A DNA stretch of 64,000 bases from Butyrivibrio fibrisolvens (lineage in GTDB: Bacteria; Bacillota; Clostridia; Lachnospirales; Lachnospiraceae): assembly GCF_023206215.1 (NCBI RefSeq), contig NZ_CP065800.1:1-64000 (forward strand), in the 5' to 3' direction. A model generated the notes under the pieces. The model was not told the origin of the DNA and did not search any database. It was given only the letters and a program-made list of their open reading frames with translations. The position numbers and the translations under genes were made by a program. Positions 1 to 7,823 of this stretch are shown in pieces (positions within the stretch are counted from its first letter, which is position 1; each line of letters starts with the position of its first letter).

Positions 1-799
1 GCTGCCAATCTTGGAAGTATGCTAACTCCTATCGGCAATCCTCAGAACCTGTATCTATACTCTCTGTCCGGTATCAGCATTGTAAGTTTTATAAAGATAA
101 TGCTGCCTTATAGCCTTGCATCTCTACTATTACTGCTATTATTCGGGATATTCATGTTCCCTGTTAAAAAGGGTACACCTGATGAAACTGTCATGGAAGA
201 AGTTGACGATGCTAATAGTAAAGAAGAATCTGTATCATCCACAAGCAAAAGTACTGATAGAAAGACAGGCGCATCTTTTTCCAAAAAGATGATAACATCC
301 TATCTGGTGCTGTTCTTACTAAGCATTCTGGTAGTAGTCCATGTCCTTCCATATCAGGCGGTACTGGCTGTTACCATCGCAGTAGTTCTACTTATCGACA
401 GGCAGACTATCACTAAGGCGGACTATTTCCTTCTTCTGTCATTCATCTTCCTGTTCATATTCGTAGGTAATATCAAAGAATAGAGCCCATTAGAGATGCT
501 CTTCAGAACGTACTTAATGGGCGTGAAGTTATCACATCTATAATAGCAAGCCAGTTCATCAGTAACGTTCCTGCAGCAATACTGCTATCCGGAATGACTG
601 ATAAACTGCGCCTGCTTATAGTAGGTACTAACCTCGGCGGCCTTGGAACTCTTATAGCTTCTATGGCAAGCCTTATCTCCTTTAAATTCTATGGACAGAT
701 GAAGGATTGCCAAAAGGAAGATATGTAGCTGTATTTACACTGTTAAATGTGGTATTTCTTGCTATTCTTGTAGTACTGAATATGATGAATATGAGCTGA
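1..799 (+). pseudogene. SLC13/ArsB-NhaD-type anion permease, 3' part, two frameshifts
   Basis: The gene enters from the left edge, so its N-terminus is missing. Frame 1 reads AANLGSMLTPIGNPQNLYLY, a conserved block of this permease superfamily, then hydrophobic segments, and stops at 481-483. Coding sense continues at once in frame 3 (EPIRDALQNVLNG, SNVPAAILLSG, LIVGTNLGGLGTLIASMAS), another hallmark of the family, up to a TAG at 726. It continues again in frame 2 (YVAVFTLLNVVFLAILVVLN) to a TGA at 797-799. Adding one A to the AAA at 475-477 and one base near 711-718 would restore a single protein. I infer either a recently dead gene or two base-calling errors. The substrate cannot be told from sequence. 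Confidence 0.8.
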
Positions 800-895
800 A
801 AGTAAAATTCATATTACTTTTAGAAATAGAATTTGGGAATTATCATAATATGAGTATCTGATTCCTAAAAACATTGATCAACTAACATAGTTATA

Positions 896-938
896 AACTA
901 GGCCGACAAGCACTTTAATCTTGCCGGCCTAGTTTTTA
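896..938 (+). terminator. Intrinsic terminator after the permease gene
   Basis: An imperfect stem with arms TAGGCCGACAAG and CTTGCCGGCCTA around a short A/T loop is followed by TTTTT. It lies about 100 bp past the permease stop and points in the plus direction. Confidence 0.65.
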
Positions 939-992
939 ATGTAAATATTTTTAATGTAAATATTTTTAATGTAAATATTTTGAATGTGATTA
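933..992. repeat. 15-bp tandem repeat, three exact copies plus one degenerate
   Basis: The unit TTTTTAATGTAAATA is repeated exactly at 933-947, 948-962 and 963-977, followed by a diverged fourth copy. The first copy contains the T-tract of the preceding terminator. The array ends next to the 3' end of the aldo/keto reductase gene. It looks like local slippage, and no function is evident. Confidence 0.85.
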
Positions 993-998
993 TATTTT

Positions 999-2177
999 CT
1001 AGTACTTCATAACCTTCTTGGCAATAGGTATACCTATCTCATATAATGGATTTTCAAATCGTCTTGTAACATTTACAAGTTCCTGCCTGATGTTAAGGTG
1101 CTGCGGACAATGCTGTTCACATTTGCCGCATTTTACGCACAAGCTTGCATTGGACTGAACATTCCTAAGTGTGGTACACATGACATATTCACGAAATGCG
1201 TTAAAATAGCCATCTGTATAGCTTGAGTTGTAGATCGCAAAGTTGGTTGGAATATCTACTCCCTTAGGGCAAGGCTGACAGTAGCCGCAGCCTGTGCATC
1301 CAACCTTGATACTCTTTCGAAGCTGTTTAAGAGCACCATCATATGCTTTTAGCTCTGCCTGACTTAATGAACAGGCGGTGGCAGTTTCTGCAGTGACGCA
1401 GTTCTGTCTGACCTGACTTATATCATTCATTCCGGATAAGACAACTGTAACTTCAGGATGATTCCAGATCCAGCGAAGTCCCCAGTCTACACTGCTTCTT
1501 GAAGGATCCACCTTCTCAAATTCCTTCCTTGCTCCTTCCGGAAGATTGGCTAGACGCCCTCCTCTTAGAGGCTCCATTATCACAACAGGAATATCCTTGG
1601 AAGCTGCATATCTAAGACCTTCTATACCTGCCTGTGCATGCTCATCCATGTAGTTGAACTGTATCTGGCAGAAATCCCAGTCATAGGCATCAAGTAACTC
1701 TTTGAAAGCAATGGTTCCTCCGTGAAAAGAAAAACCTATATTCCTTATCTGTCCCGATTGTTTCTTCTCATTGATAAAATCAATAATCCCCATACCACGT
1801 AAACGCATCCATGTATTGGCATCATTGAGCATATGCATGAGGTAGTAGTCGATATGATCTGTCTGAAGGCGTTCTAACTCTTCCGCAAAATACTTTTCAA
1901 AATCCTCAGACTTTTTGAGAAGATAATGAGGAAGCTTAGTAGCTATATAAACCTTGTCTCTTATGTCATACTTTTTCAAAAACTTACCAAGACATACTTC
2001 ACTTCCGGGATATATATAAGCCGTATCATAATAATTGACGCCATTTTGAAAAGCTTCATAAAGCTCCTGCTCTGCCTTCTCCTGATCTATGCCACTACCT
2101 TTTTTGGTAAATCGCATACACCCGTACCCAAGGACTGAAAGCTTATCACCTGATCTGTTACTGACTCTGTATTGCAT
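999..2177 (-). CDS. Aldo/keto reductase with C-terminal 4Fe-4S domain
   Basis: An NAD(P)H-dependent oxidoreductase of the aldo/keto reductase fold, probably cytosolic. Family features are the N-terminal SVLGYGCMRF strand, the catalytic-type DTAYIYPGSE segment (Asp, Tyr), a KLPHYL lysine and an HIDYYLMHML strand. The last third carries two ferredoxin-like cysteine clusters, CTGCGYCQPCPKG and CVKCGKCEQHCPQ, consistent with two 4Fe-4S clusters, so electrons may enter through iron-sulfur centres. Length (about 392 aa) fits this Fe-S subfamily. I chose the ATG at 2177 because GGGAGG sits 6 nt upstream; an in-frame TTG at 2183 would abut it. The substrate is unknown. It stands alone, convergent with the broken permease. 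Confidence 0.9.
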   Translation of the reverse strand: MQYRVSNRSGDKLSVLGYGCMRFTKKGSGIDQEKAEQELYEAFQNGVNYYDTAYIYPGSEVCLGKFLKKYDIRDKVYIATKLPHYLLKKSEDFEKYFAEELERLQTDHIDYYLMHMLNDANTWMRLRGMGIIDFINEKKQSGQIRNIGFSFHGGTIAFKELLDAYDWDFCQIQFNYMDEHAQAGIEGLRYAASKDIPVVIMEPLRGGRLANLPEGARKEFEKVDPSRSSVDWGLRWIWNHPEVTVVLSGMNDISQVRQNCVTAETATACSLSQAELKAYDGALKQLRKSIKVGCTGCGYCQPCPKGVDIPTNFAIYNSSYTDGYFNAFREYVMCTTLRNVQSNASLCVKCGKCEQHCPQHLNIRQELVNVTRRFENPLYEIGIPIAKKVMKY

Positions 2178-2204
2178 AGTCAACCTCCCTTTATATTACA
2201 TATA

Positions 2205-2383
2205 CAAACTTCGCACTTGCCAAATATACGCCACCATTTGCGACAGCATCAATGCGGACAGTTTATAATACATTTTCGTATCTTGAATTTATAACACCTT
2301 CAAAAGATACGAAAATGTATTATAAACTGTCCGCATTGAAGCTACCGCAAATGGTGGCGTATATTTGGCAAGTGCGAAGTTTG
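2205..2383. repeat. Long palindrome family, copy A (intermediate, 179 bp)
   Basis: Two arms of about 80 bp begin with CAAACTTCGCACTTGCC and are mirror images with three mismatches. They enclose a loop (GAATTTATAACACCTTCAA) that matches one arm of the inner stem of the larger copies, so this copy looks like a full element that lost its centre. It shares its outer 17 nt with copies at 5772, 7514, 31896 and 35405. The IS-flanking direct repeat starts inside its last 10 bp. Unlike other copies it lies between divergent genes, if the IS is ignored. Confidence 0.85.
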
Positions 2384-2578
2384 ATTTATATATATATATT
2401 CCGCCTATATATATAATAAAAAAGAAGGAATAAATTTTCAACAACTATATTGCATGCTATCCATATTGCTTAATAAGGTGTACTCAATACGAAGCCCTCT
2501 GTCAGTATCATTAACAGTTCAGGCCTAATCTCCTCATCATCGTCTTAATTTGACAAAAAACTTTAACTATTTTATAGT
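2374..2578. repeat. 205-bp direct repeat, left copy (probable target-site duplication)
   Basis: By eye this stretch is identical, base for base with no gap, to 4538-4742. It starts with the palindrome terminus GCGAAGTTTG and ends with the -10 box TATAGT. The flanking bases differ on both sides. The two copies bracket exactly one insertion sequence, which fits a very long target-site duplication. IS1634-type elements are known for long, variable duplications. Confidence 0.85.
2550..2578 (+). promoter_or_regulatory. Duplicated sigma-A promoter reading into the IS
   Basis: TTGACA, 17-bp spacer, TATAGT. This is the left copy of the zinc-ribbon gene promoter. After the duplication it points into the 3' end of the transposase gene on the antisense strand. 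Confidence 0.6.
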
Positions 2579-2606
2579 CCCATCTTTGACAGTTTGAGAG
2601 AAGAAA

Positions 2607-2648
2607 AAAGTCTCGCATCCCTGATAAAAAAGGCGGTTGCGAGACTTT
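2607..2648 (-). terminator. Transposase terminator inside the IS
   Basis: Perfect 11-bp stem, AAAGTCTCGCA with TGCGAGACTTT, followed by a run of T on the minus strand. It lies 28 bp past the transposase stop. Confidence 0.75.
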
Positions 2649-2675
2649 CTTCTTCGTTTTGAAGTATAGTAATTT

Positions 2676-4400
2676 CTATCTCCTTTTGCTTTTTTTCTGA
2701 ATTGTTTTCATCTGGCTCTTGGTGATGAATTCATAGTCTGTGCGAAAGCCACAGACTTCATGGAGATTATCGGTAAGTTTTGTCCTCTGATATGTCGGAA
2801 TAAAGCCTTGCTCTTTTATTCCTGCGAAGTTCATTTCTTTGAGAGTTCTGAGTATATCGTCGCAGGTGTATTTATCATCAATCCACTGCTCAAGGTATCT
2901 GTATATGATCAGTGCAAGGAAACAGGTAAGAAAGTGTGCTTTGATTCTAACATCATTCTTGAGGAACACCGGTCTTGCCTCGAAATCCGTCTTCATGATT
3001 CTGAAGCATTCTTCGATTTCCCAACGCCCTTCACTGACTTTCAGAATGTCGCCTACAGGATCATCAAGTAAGTCGGTGGAAACGGCGTATAGACCATCAT
3101 AAAGAGATTCCTGTCCGACTTTGTCTGTATCAAGATAGTTGTGGATGTTTGCAACCTCTCCACTGTCTGTTACAGCCATCTTGCCTATAAAGCGGGCAGG
3201 ATCATTAGGATTCTTTCTGTTCCTCTTAATCGATCCGGAGTCTATTAGCTTTTGGGCACGCTCCACCTGTGAATCGCGGACTGCTTTCTGGTACTTTGCG
3301 AACTTAGGGGAGTAGGTAACTATGAGACGCTGATGGAGCGTCTTTGGAGTATAAGGTTCTTCCTTGTAGTACAGGCCTGTATCGTCATCAGGAAGTTTTG
3401 ATATATCTACAGGGGTGTCGTCCGATACACTTTTAAATCCTTTGCCATTCAGCGCCCATTCCTTGTCCTCGGCTTTAAGCTTCTTGATGGACTGGGTCAC
3501 AATGAATGCTCTCTCGCCCATGTGATTATAGTTTCTTATCTTCTCAGAACCGAGGCCAGCATCGCTACAATATATAAATTTCTGACATCCGAATTCAGAA
3601 AGTACTTTTTCTTCAAGAGGCTTAAGCGAAGTCTGCTCGTTAGCATTTCCAGGAAACAATGAGAATGCCAGCGGTATGCCATCCCCATCCATAAACATGC
3701 CCATCTGGATGATTGGATTAGGGCGGTGCTCCTTGCTTTTTCCGTACTTCTTGTCGCCATCTTCCTGCTCAATCTCAAAGTAGTAATTAGTGCAGTCGTA
3801 GAAGAGAATCTTGTCGTTTCTCTTGCCTATGAGATGGCTGTTTTTATAGACTTCAGACTGAATAAAATCGCATTCATTTCCAAGAACATCCAGCGAACGA
3901 TATATGTCATGAAGCTGATAGGAGGGCTTTTCCAGAAACTCAGAAGCCACTTTGAAAGAAGATCTTTTGCTTGAAGGTTCGAGAATTCTAGCGAAGATCA
4001 TATCAGAAAGAATGGCGTTGATATCATACCTGAACTTGTATTTATCTCGAAGTTTTCTGCAGGTTTTATCTAATGCAAGAGAATAGTAAATGGACTGCAG
4101 AAACAGATATCCTCCTCGGTACATCACCTGCTGTTCATAATCAAGCTGTCTATTTGCGTGGAAGGTTATCTGGACAGATTTAGACTGTTGTTCCTCTTTG
4201 TATTTCAAAGTCTCGAGCCTTGCTTCTTCTCTAGCCCAGGCCATGACATCGTCTCTAGTGGGACCATGTTCCTTTATAAGTTCCTGTAACGTCCCGAGTT
4301 TTCTAATAATGGTTGAAGTACTGACACCTTTATCGTTGATATATCCTTTGGTGATATAAAAAGATTCGGCATTTTTAGATTTAGAAGTTGTAACTCGCAT
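2676..4400 (-). CDS. IS1634-type DDE transposase
   Basis: A 574-residue transposase catalysing cut-and-paste movement of the surrounding IS. The catalytic core shows FYDCTNYYFE (Asp about 202), FIYCSDAGLGS (Asp about 280), and near residue 470 the segment EGRWEIEECFRIMKTD with the third acidic residue and the basic residues typical of the IS4/IS1634 fold. Length matches the family. The start is supported by GGAGG 10 nt upstream. The gene is intact with no frameshift, unlike several neighbouring chromosomal genes. Confidence 0.93.
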   Translation of the reverse strand: MRVTTSKSKNAESFYITKGYINDKGVSTSTIIRKLGTLQELIKEHGPTRDDVMAWAREEARLETLKYKEEQQSKSVQITFHANRQLDYEQQVMYRGGYLFLQSIYYSLALDKTCRKLRDKYKFRYDINAILSDMIFARILEPSSKRSSFKVASEFLEKPSYQLHDIYRSLDVLGNECDFIQSEVYKNSHLIGKRNDKILFYDCTNYYFEIEQEDGDKKYGKSKEHRPNPIIQMGMFMDGDGIPLAFSLFPGNANEQTSLKPLEEKVLSEFGCQKFIYCSDAGLGSEKIRNYNHMGERAFIVTQSIKKLKAEDKEWALNGKGFKSVSDDTPVDISKLPDDDTGLYYKEEPYTPKTLHQRLIVTYSPKFAKYQKAVRDSQVERAQKLIDSGSIKRNRKNPNDPARFIGKMAVTDSGEVANIHNYLDTDKVGQESLYDGLYAVSTDLLDDPVGDILKVSEGRWEIEECFRIMKTDFEARPVFLKNDVRIKAHFLTCFLALIIYRYLEQWIDDKYTCDDILRTLKEMNFAGIKEQGFIPTYQRTKLTDNLHEVCGFRTDYEFITKSQMKTIQKKSKRR

Positions 4401-4537
4401 CTCAGCAATCCTCCATGCCTTATTATATCATACATTGCTATAAAATACCATATATAAAAACAATAAATTTGACATAAAAAATGCAGACCACAAGCGGCCT
4501 GCAAGGTATAATTTATTTATGCAACTGTCAAACTACC

Positions 4538-4742
4538 GCGAAGTTTGATTTATATATATATATTCCGCCTATATATATAATAAAAAAGAAGGAATAAATT
4601 TTCAACAACTATATTGCATGCTATCCATATTGCTTAATAAGGTGTACTCAATACGAAGCCCTCTGTCAGTATCATTAACAGTTCAGGCCTAATCTCCTCA
4701 TCATCGTCTTAATTTGACAAAAAACTTTAACTATTTTATAGT
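4538..4742. repeat. 205-bp direct repeat, right copy
   Basis: Second copy of the sequence at 2374-2578. It contains an alternating TA run, a run of A, and the complete promoter of the downstream zinc-ribbon gene, so insertion did not separate that gene from its promoter. Bases beyond 4742 differ from those beyond 2578. Confidence 0.85.
4714..4742 (+). promoter_or_regulatory. Sigma-A promoter of the zinc-ribbon gene pair
   Basis: TTGACA at 4714-4719, 17-bp spacer and TATAGT at 4737-4742, followed 37 bp later by the first zinc-ribbon start codon. The sequence is close to consensus. The two genes are probably co-transcribed to the terminator at 5731. Confidence 0.8.
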
Positions 4743-4779
4743 TTATGGCATCGAAAAAAGTTAAAGGGAGAATTTCAAA

Positions 4780-5234
4780 ATGATGTATTGTTCTAAATGT
4801 GGAAAGCAGCTAAATGATGACGATGCTTTTTGCAGCGGCTGCGGTCAGCCAACAGGAATAAACACAGGTCAGGCTCCATCTCAGAGCCAGTCCATTTCAA
4901 CAAGTTCTTATATGAATCAGACTAGTTCAGACAATTCATATACAGATCAGACTTCTTCTATTCCACCTTATAATCAGCAGGAACCTGTAACAAAGGAAGA
5001 TAACACTCTTGCAATTATTGCAATTGTTATTTCTTTTTCCTTCCGGCAGTCGGTATTATTCTTGCGCTGGTAGGTCATACCAATTACAAGACTAAGAAGA
5101 ATAAGAATCTGTGCAAGATTGCAATAGTGATCAATCTAATAATCATCATTGCATTGCTTGTATTTGCCTGTGTCTTTTTAAATTCATTTGCCATGTTATG
5201 GGAAGGATTAAAATCATGTCAAGGCATGAGCTAA
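4780..5234 (+). pseudogene. Zinc-ribbon membrane protein, frameshifted first copy
   Basis: The start is clear (GGGAG upstream of ATG). The N-terminus has CSKCGKQL and FCSGCGQP, a two-knuckle zinc ribbon, then a Ser/Gln-rich linker and a hydrophobic stretch. The frame breaks at TTTTT around 5035-5040. With one more T the reading continues (LPAVGIILALVGHTNYK, then a second membrane segment) to a TAA at 5232-5234. The product would be about 150 aa, like the next gene. The first 85 or so nucleotides are nearly identical to those of the neighbour at 5264. Function unknown. Confidence 0.8.
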
Positions 5235-5263
5235 TATTGAAAAAAGAAAAGGGGAAATTTTAA

Positions 5264-5713
5264 ATGATGTATTGTTCTAAATGTGGAAAACAACTAAATG
5301 ATGACGATGCTTTTTGCAGCGGCTGCGGTCAGCCAACAGGTGTAAGCGCAGCTCAGTCTACAGCTCAAAGTCAGACTGCAAATCAGGCATATGCCGGTAA
5401 TAATCAGAATTCGTATAATGCAGGCAGTTCATATAGCAATCAGGGATCTTCTATGAATGGAGAAAGCAATGCTCTTGCTATAGTAGCAGTTATCTGCTCT
5501 ATACTACTTCCAGTAATTGGTCTTATTCTTGCAATCATAGGTCTATGCACTTATAAAAATAAGAATAACAGAAACTGGTGCACTATCGCAGTTATCATAA
5601 ATATAATATATATCGTATTCGGAATATTATCAGTATTTTTTGGATACTGGACATTTGGAATAATGGAAGACGTTCTAACAGAATTATTCAAAAACTGCGC
5701 CATCCCCGGATGA
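5264..5713 (+). CDS. Zinc-ribbon, two-TM membrane protein of unknown function
   Basis: 149 aa: an N-terminal zinc ribbon (CSKCGKQL then FCSGCGQP, four Cys), a Gln/Asn/Ser-rich linker at about 30-65, then two hydrophobic segments at about 70-92 and 105-130 separated by a basic loop (TYKNKNNRN). This zinc_ribbon plus small membrane-domain layout is common in Clostridia and no activity is known. RBS GGGG is followed 10 nt later by ATG. It is an intact tandem paralogue of the frameshifted gene upstream and ends at a strong terminator. Confidence 0.85.
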   Translation: MMYCSKCGKQLNDDDAFCSGCGQPTGVSAAQSTAQSQTANQAYAGNNQNSYNAGSSYSNQGSSMNGESNALAIVAVICSILLPVIGLILAIIGLCTYKNKNNRNWCTIAVIINIIYIVFGILSVFFGYWTFGIMEDVLTELFKNCAIPG

Positions 5714-5730
5714 TACGACACGATATATAA

Positions 5731-5765
5731 CCGGCAAGTAAGAAATGCTTGCCGGTCTATTTTTA
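5731..5765 (+). terminator. Intrinsic terminator after the zinc-ribbon pair
   Basis: Perfect stem CCGGCAAG / CTTGCCGG with loop TAAGAAATG, followed by a T-rich tail (TCTATTTTT). Confidence 0.88.
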
Positions 5766-5771
5766 TAAATT

Positions 5772-5836
5772 CAAGCTTCGGACTTGCCAAACATACGCCA
5801 CCTTAAAGGGTGGCGTATGTTTGGCAAGTGCCACCC
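5772..5836. repeat. Long palindrome family, copy B (mini, about 65 bp)
   Basis: Only the outer stem is kept: CTTGCCAAACATACGCCACC pairs with its mirror image around a very short loop. The outer tip (CAAGCTTCGGA) has no good partner on the right. It lies between convergent genes and abuts the stop codon of the GGDEF gene on the minus strand. Confidence 0.8.
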
Positions 5837-5838
5837 CA

Positions 5839-7257
5839 TCAACCTCGTGCCATCTTGGATTCCATCTTGTCTTGATACATAAGTTCATCTGCTCTTTTGA
5901 AGACATCGTCCATGGACTTATCTATAGAACTGTCATATATAGCCATTCCGGCAGCAACACTGTAACGCTCCCACGGCTCTTTACTCTCATCTTTTGATAT
6001 CTTGTCAAAAGTATCCCTTAGTTTTTGGTACAGCACATCTTTATTATCCAGATCATTCTTTTCCAAAAGAACCACAAACTCATCTCCCCCTATCCTGAAT
6101 ACCGGAGAATGGTCGTATATGATACATACTTCATGACATGCTCCCGCAATATAATCATTACCATGATCATGGCCGTAATTGTCATTGATCTTTTTGAGAT
6201 TATTTAGATCCAGCATTACTATGCCAAACTTCGCTTTGCCATCTGCTATATCATTGTCAACTCTTTTGGTAACATTGTCGTACCAGGCCTTATTCTTGAC
6301 ATGGGTAAGGGCATCCTGATAAGCCACCATATCCATGTGGCTGACCTTACTCTTCATATCTTCAACCTTGCCCTGAGCATCTATCATATCATTCATATAT
6401 GCGCGCATATCGTTGGATAGTTTGACTATAGCATCTCTGAGAGATCCGACCTCATTTCTGGTCCTTATGTCAGGTGCATAGTATATAAGCTTCTCGGGAT
6501 CTTTCTGCTTATGTGCAGTATCTGCAAACTCTGCTACGCTTCTTTCAAGCTTGGTTATAGGATCTGTGAAGTTCCTGTTGATCCAGGTCAAAAAGAGCGC
6601 TATAAATATTGTTCCAAGAGATACAATTAACAAGATATTAGCAAATGTATAGTTTCCAATATCTTTGAGAAGTTCTGATATTTCAATATCAACGCAAAGA
6701 AGGGCAAATTTTTCACCTTTAGAATTAATTAAAGCTCTAAGACCTGTGTAATCATATCCCCAGGCGCTAAAATCCTTAAAGTAGGTAATGCCTCTGCCAT
6801 CATTGGTCATCATGGCATCATAATACAAGTGGAGTTCCTCAATTGCATAGTCATCATAGGATATTGAACACAGATAATACCCATCAGGTTCGTACTCCCT
6901 TCCGTACTTGGTATCAGCAGACAATATATTGAGCATGCCGGGTTTTTCATCAATAATCGGATATACTATATACAGATAGTGAATCTCGAAATCCTCCATG
7001 ATCGCATCCATAAATTCCACAAGCTCTTTATACTTCTTGGATTCCACACCTGTTTCTACACATTCCGACAGATCTTCAATATCAATATGACTTTGCACAT
7101 AATCTATGATATCTTCCATTCGCTTCTCATAGGATTCGTACAAAGAATCTGTATAGGTAAAATATGTAAGAATACTAAGTATAAGACATAGAAGCAGTAT
7201 AAAAGCGGTACATCCTATGAATATGCTTCTTTTTAGCGGCTTTCTACTAGATGGCAT
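5839..7257 (-). CDS. Membrane-bound sensor diguanylate cyclase (GGDEF)
   Basis: Predicted to make c-di-GMP from two GTP. It starts MPSSRKPLK, then a membrane segment (about 10-32), an extracytoplasmic sensing region of about 170 residues, a second membrane helix, a short coiled linker and a GGDEF domain from about residue 310 (DALTHVKNKAWYD, LDLNNLKKINDNYGH, FRIGGDEFVVLL). The GGDEF signature is intact; I see no RxxD inhibitory site before it. ATG 7257 is chosen because AAAGGAGG lies 10 nt upstream, whereas the in-frame ATG at 7299 has none. Monocistronic. Confidence 0.9.
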   Translation of the reverse strand: MPSSRKPLKRSIFIGCTAFILLLCLILSILTYFTYTDSLYESYEKRMEDIIDYVQSHIDIEDLSECVETGVESKKYKELVEFMDAIMEDFEIHYLYIVYPIIDEKPGMLNILSADTKYGREYEPDGYYLCSISYDDYAIEELHLYYDAMMTNDGRGITYFKDFSAWGYDYTGLRALINSKGEKFALLCVDIEISELLKDIGNYTFANILLIVSLGTIFIALFLTWINRNFTDPITKLERSVAEFADTAHKQKDPEKLIYYAPDIRTRNEVGSLRDAIVKLSNDMRAYMNDMIDAQGKVEDMKSKVSHMDMVAYQDALTHVKNKAWYDNVTKRVDNDIADGKAKFGIVMLDLNNLKKINDNYGHDHGNDYIAGACHEVCIIYDHSPVFRIGGDEFVVLLEKNDLDNKDVLYQKLRDTFDKISKDESKEPWERYSVAAGMAIYDSSIDKSMDDVFKRADELMYQDKMESKMARG

Positions 7258-7406
7258 GGCAGTAATGCCTCCTTTGAATAAGCTCCCAAAATGGTACATA
7301 AAGCAACATAGCTACAAAAACTCTTATCTTATATATCGGAATATCTATGATTCTCGATACCCTAAATGAAAGCTATCATCTTCTTAAGATAATATATTGC
7401 AGACTT

Positions 7407-7456
7407 CCCACTTATAAAACGAAGTTCCAAGTGATGGAGTCTGTTTTGTAAGTGGG
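7407..7456. other. Stem-loop in the intergenic gap
   Basis: Arms CCCACTTATAAAAC and GTTTTGTAAGTGGG pair over 14 bp with one G-T, loop of 22 nt. It lies 150 bp upstream of the GGDEF start. There is no T-tract in either direction, so the role is unknown. Confidence 0.5.
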
Positions 7457-7513
7457 ATGTATGAATCTGTTATATCTCTTTTATATCTTTTATCTTTTTC
7501 ATATTTTTTATTT

Positions 7514-7810
7514 CAAACTTCGCACTTGCCAAACATACGCCACCCTTTGAGGCAGCGCCGATGCGGATAGTTTATAATGTATTTTCATATCTTTTGAAGG
7601 TGTTATAAAATTCAGGAGCATGAGAGATGGATTTTTATATTCTTCTTAGGGTCTGCATGTCTGAGCGAAGCGAGTTTCAGACCCTAGAATATAAAAATCC
7701 AGATATCATGCCCTGAATTATAACACCTTCAAGATATGAAAATGCATTATAAACTATCCGCATCGGCGCTGCCTCAAAGGGTGGCGTATGTTTGGCAAGT
7801 GCGAAGTTTC
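7514..7810. repeat. Long palindrome family, copy C (full, about 297 bp)
   Basis: Almost the whole element folds into one hairpin. The outer stem starts CAAACTTCGCACTTGCC, an inner stem contains TTCAGG and GGATTTTTATATTC, and the apex GGGTCTG...CAGACCC carries TGAGCGAAGCGAG. It sits 13 bp past the stop of the anti-sigma gene (minus strand). It fills most of the 566-bp gap before the GGDEF gene; only the stem-loop at 7407 is seen in the rest. Confidence 0.85.
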
Positions 7811-7823
7811 AGTTTTTTATCAT

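Larger units (their letters stand above)
2579..4537 (-). mobile_element. IS1634-type (IS4 superfamily) insertion sequence
   Basis: A 1,959-bp unit between two copies of a 205-bp direct repeat, with one transposase gene. Near its ends it carries the inverted decamer TTTGACAGTT (2585-2594) and AACTGTCAAA (4523-4532), 6 and 5 nt inside the direct-repeat borders. A terminator lies at the transposase 3' end. The element appears complete and recently inserted, because gene and duplication are both undamaged. Family placement rests on transposase sequence and the long duplication. Confidence 0.85.

Noticed and set aside
19..483. A complete 154-residue membrane protein
   Set aside because: Conserved permease sequence extends both upstream to the window edge and downstream in other frames, so this is a fragment.
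933..992. Possible small CRISPR-like array
   Set aside because: The 15-bp units are directly adjacent with no spacers, and no cas gene is in the window.
2374..4742. Long terminal repeat or composite transposon reading of the 205-bp repeats
   Set aside because: The repeat contains the host gene's promoter and part of a chromosomal palindrome, has no reverse transcriptase or second transposase, and the short inverted decamers lie inside it; a target-site duplication explains it better.
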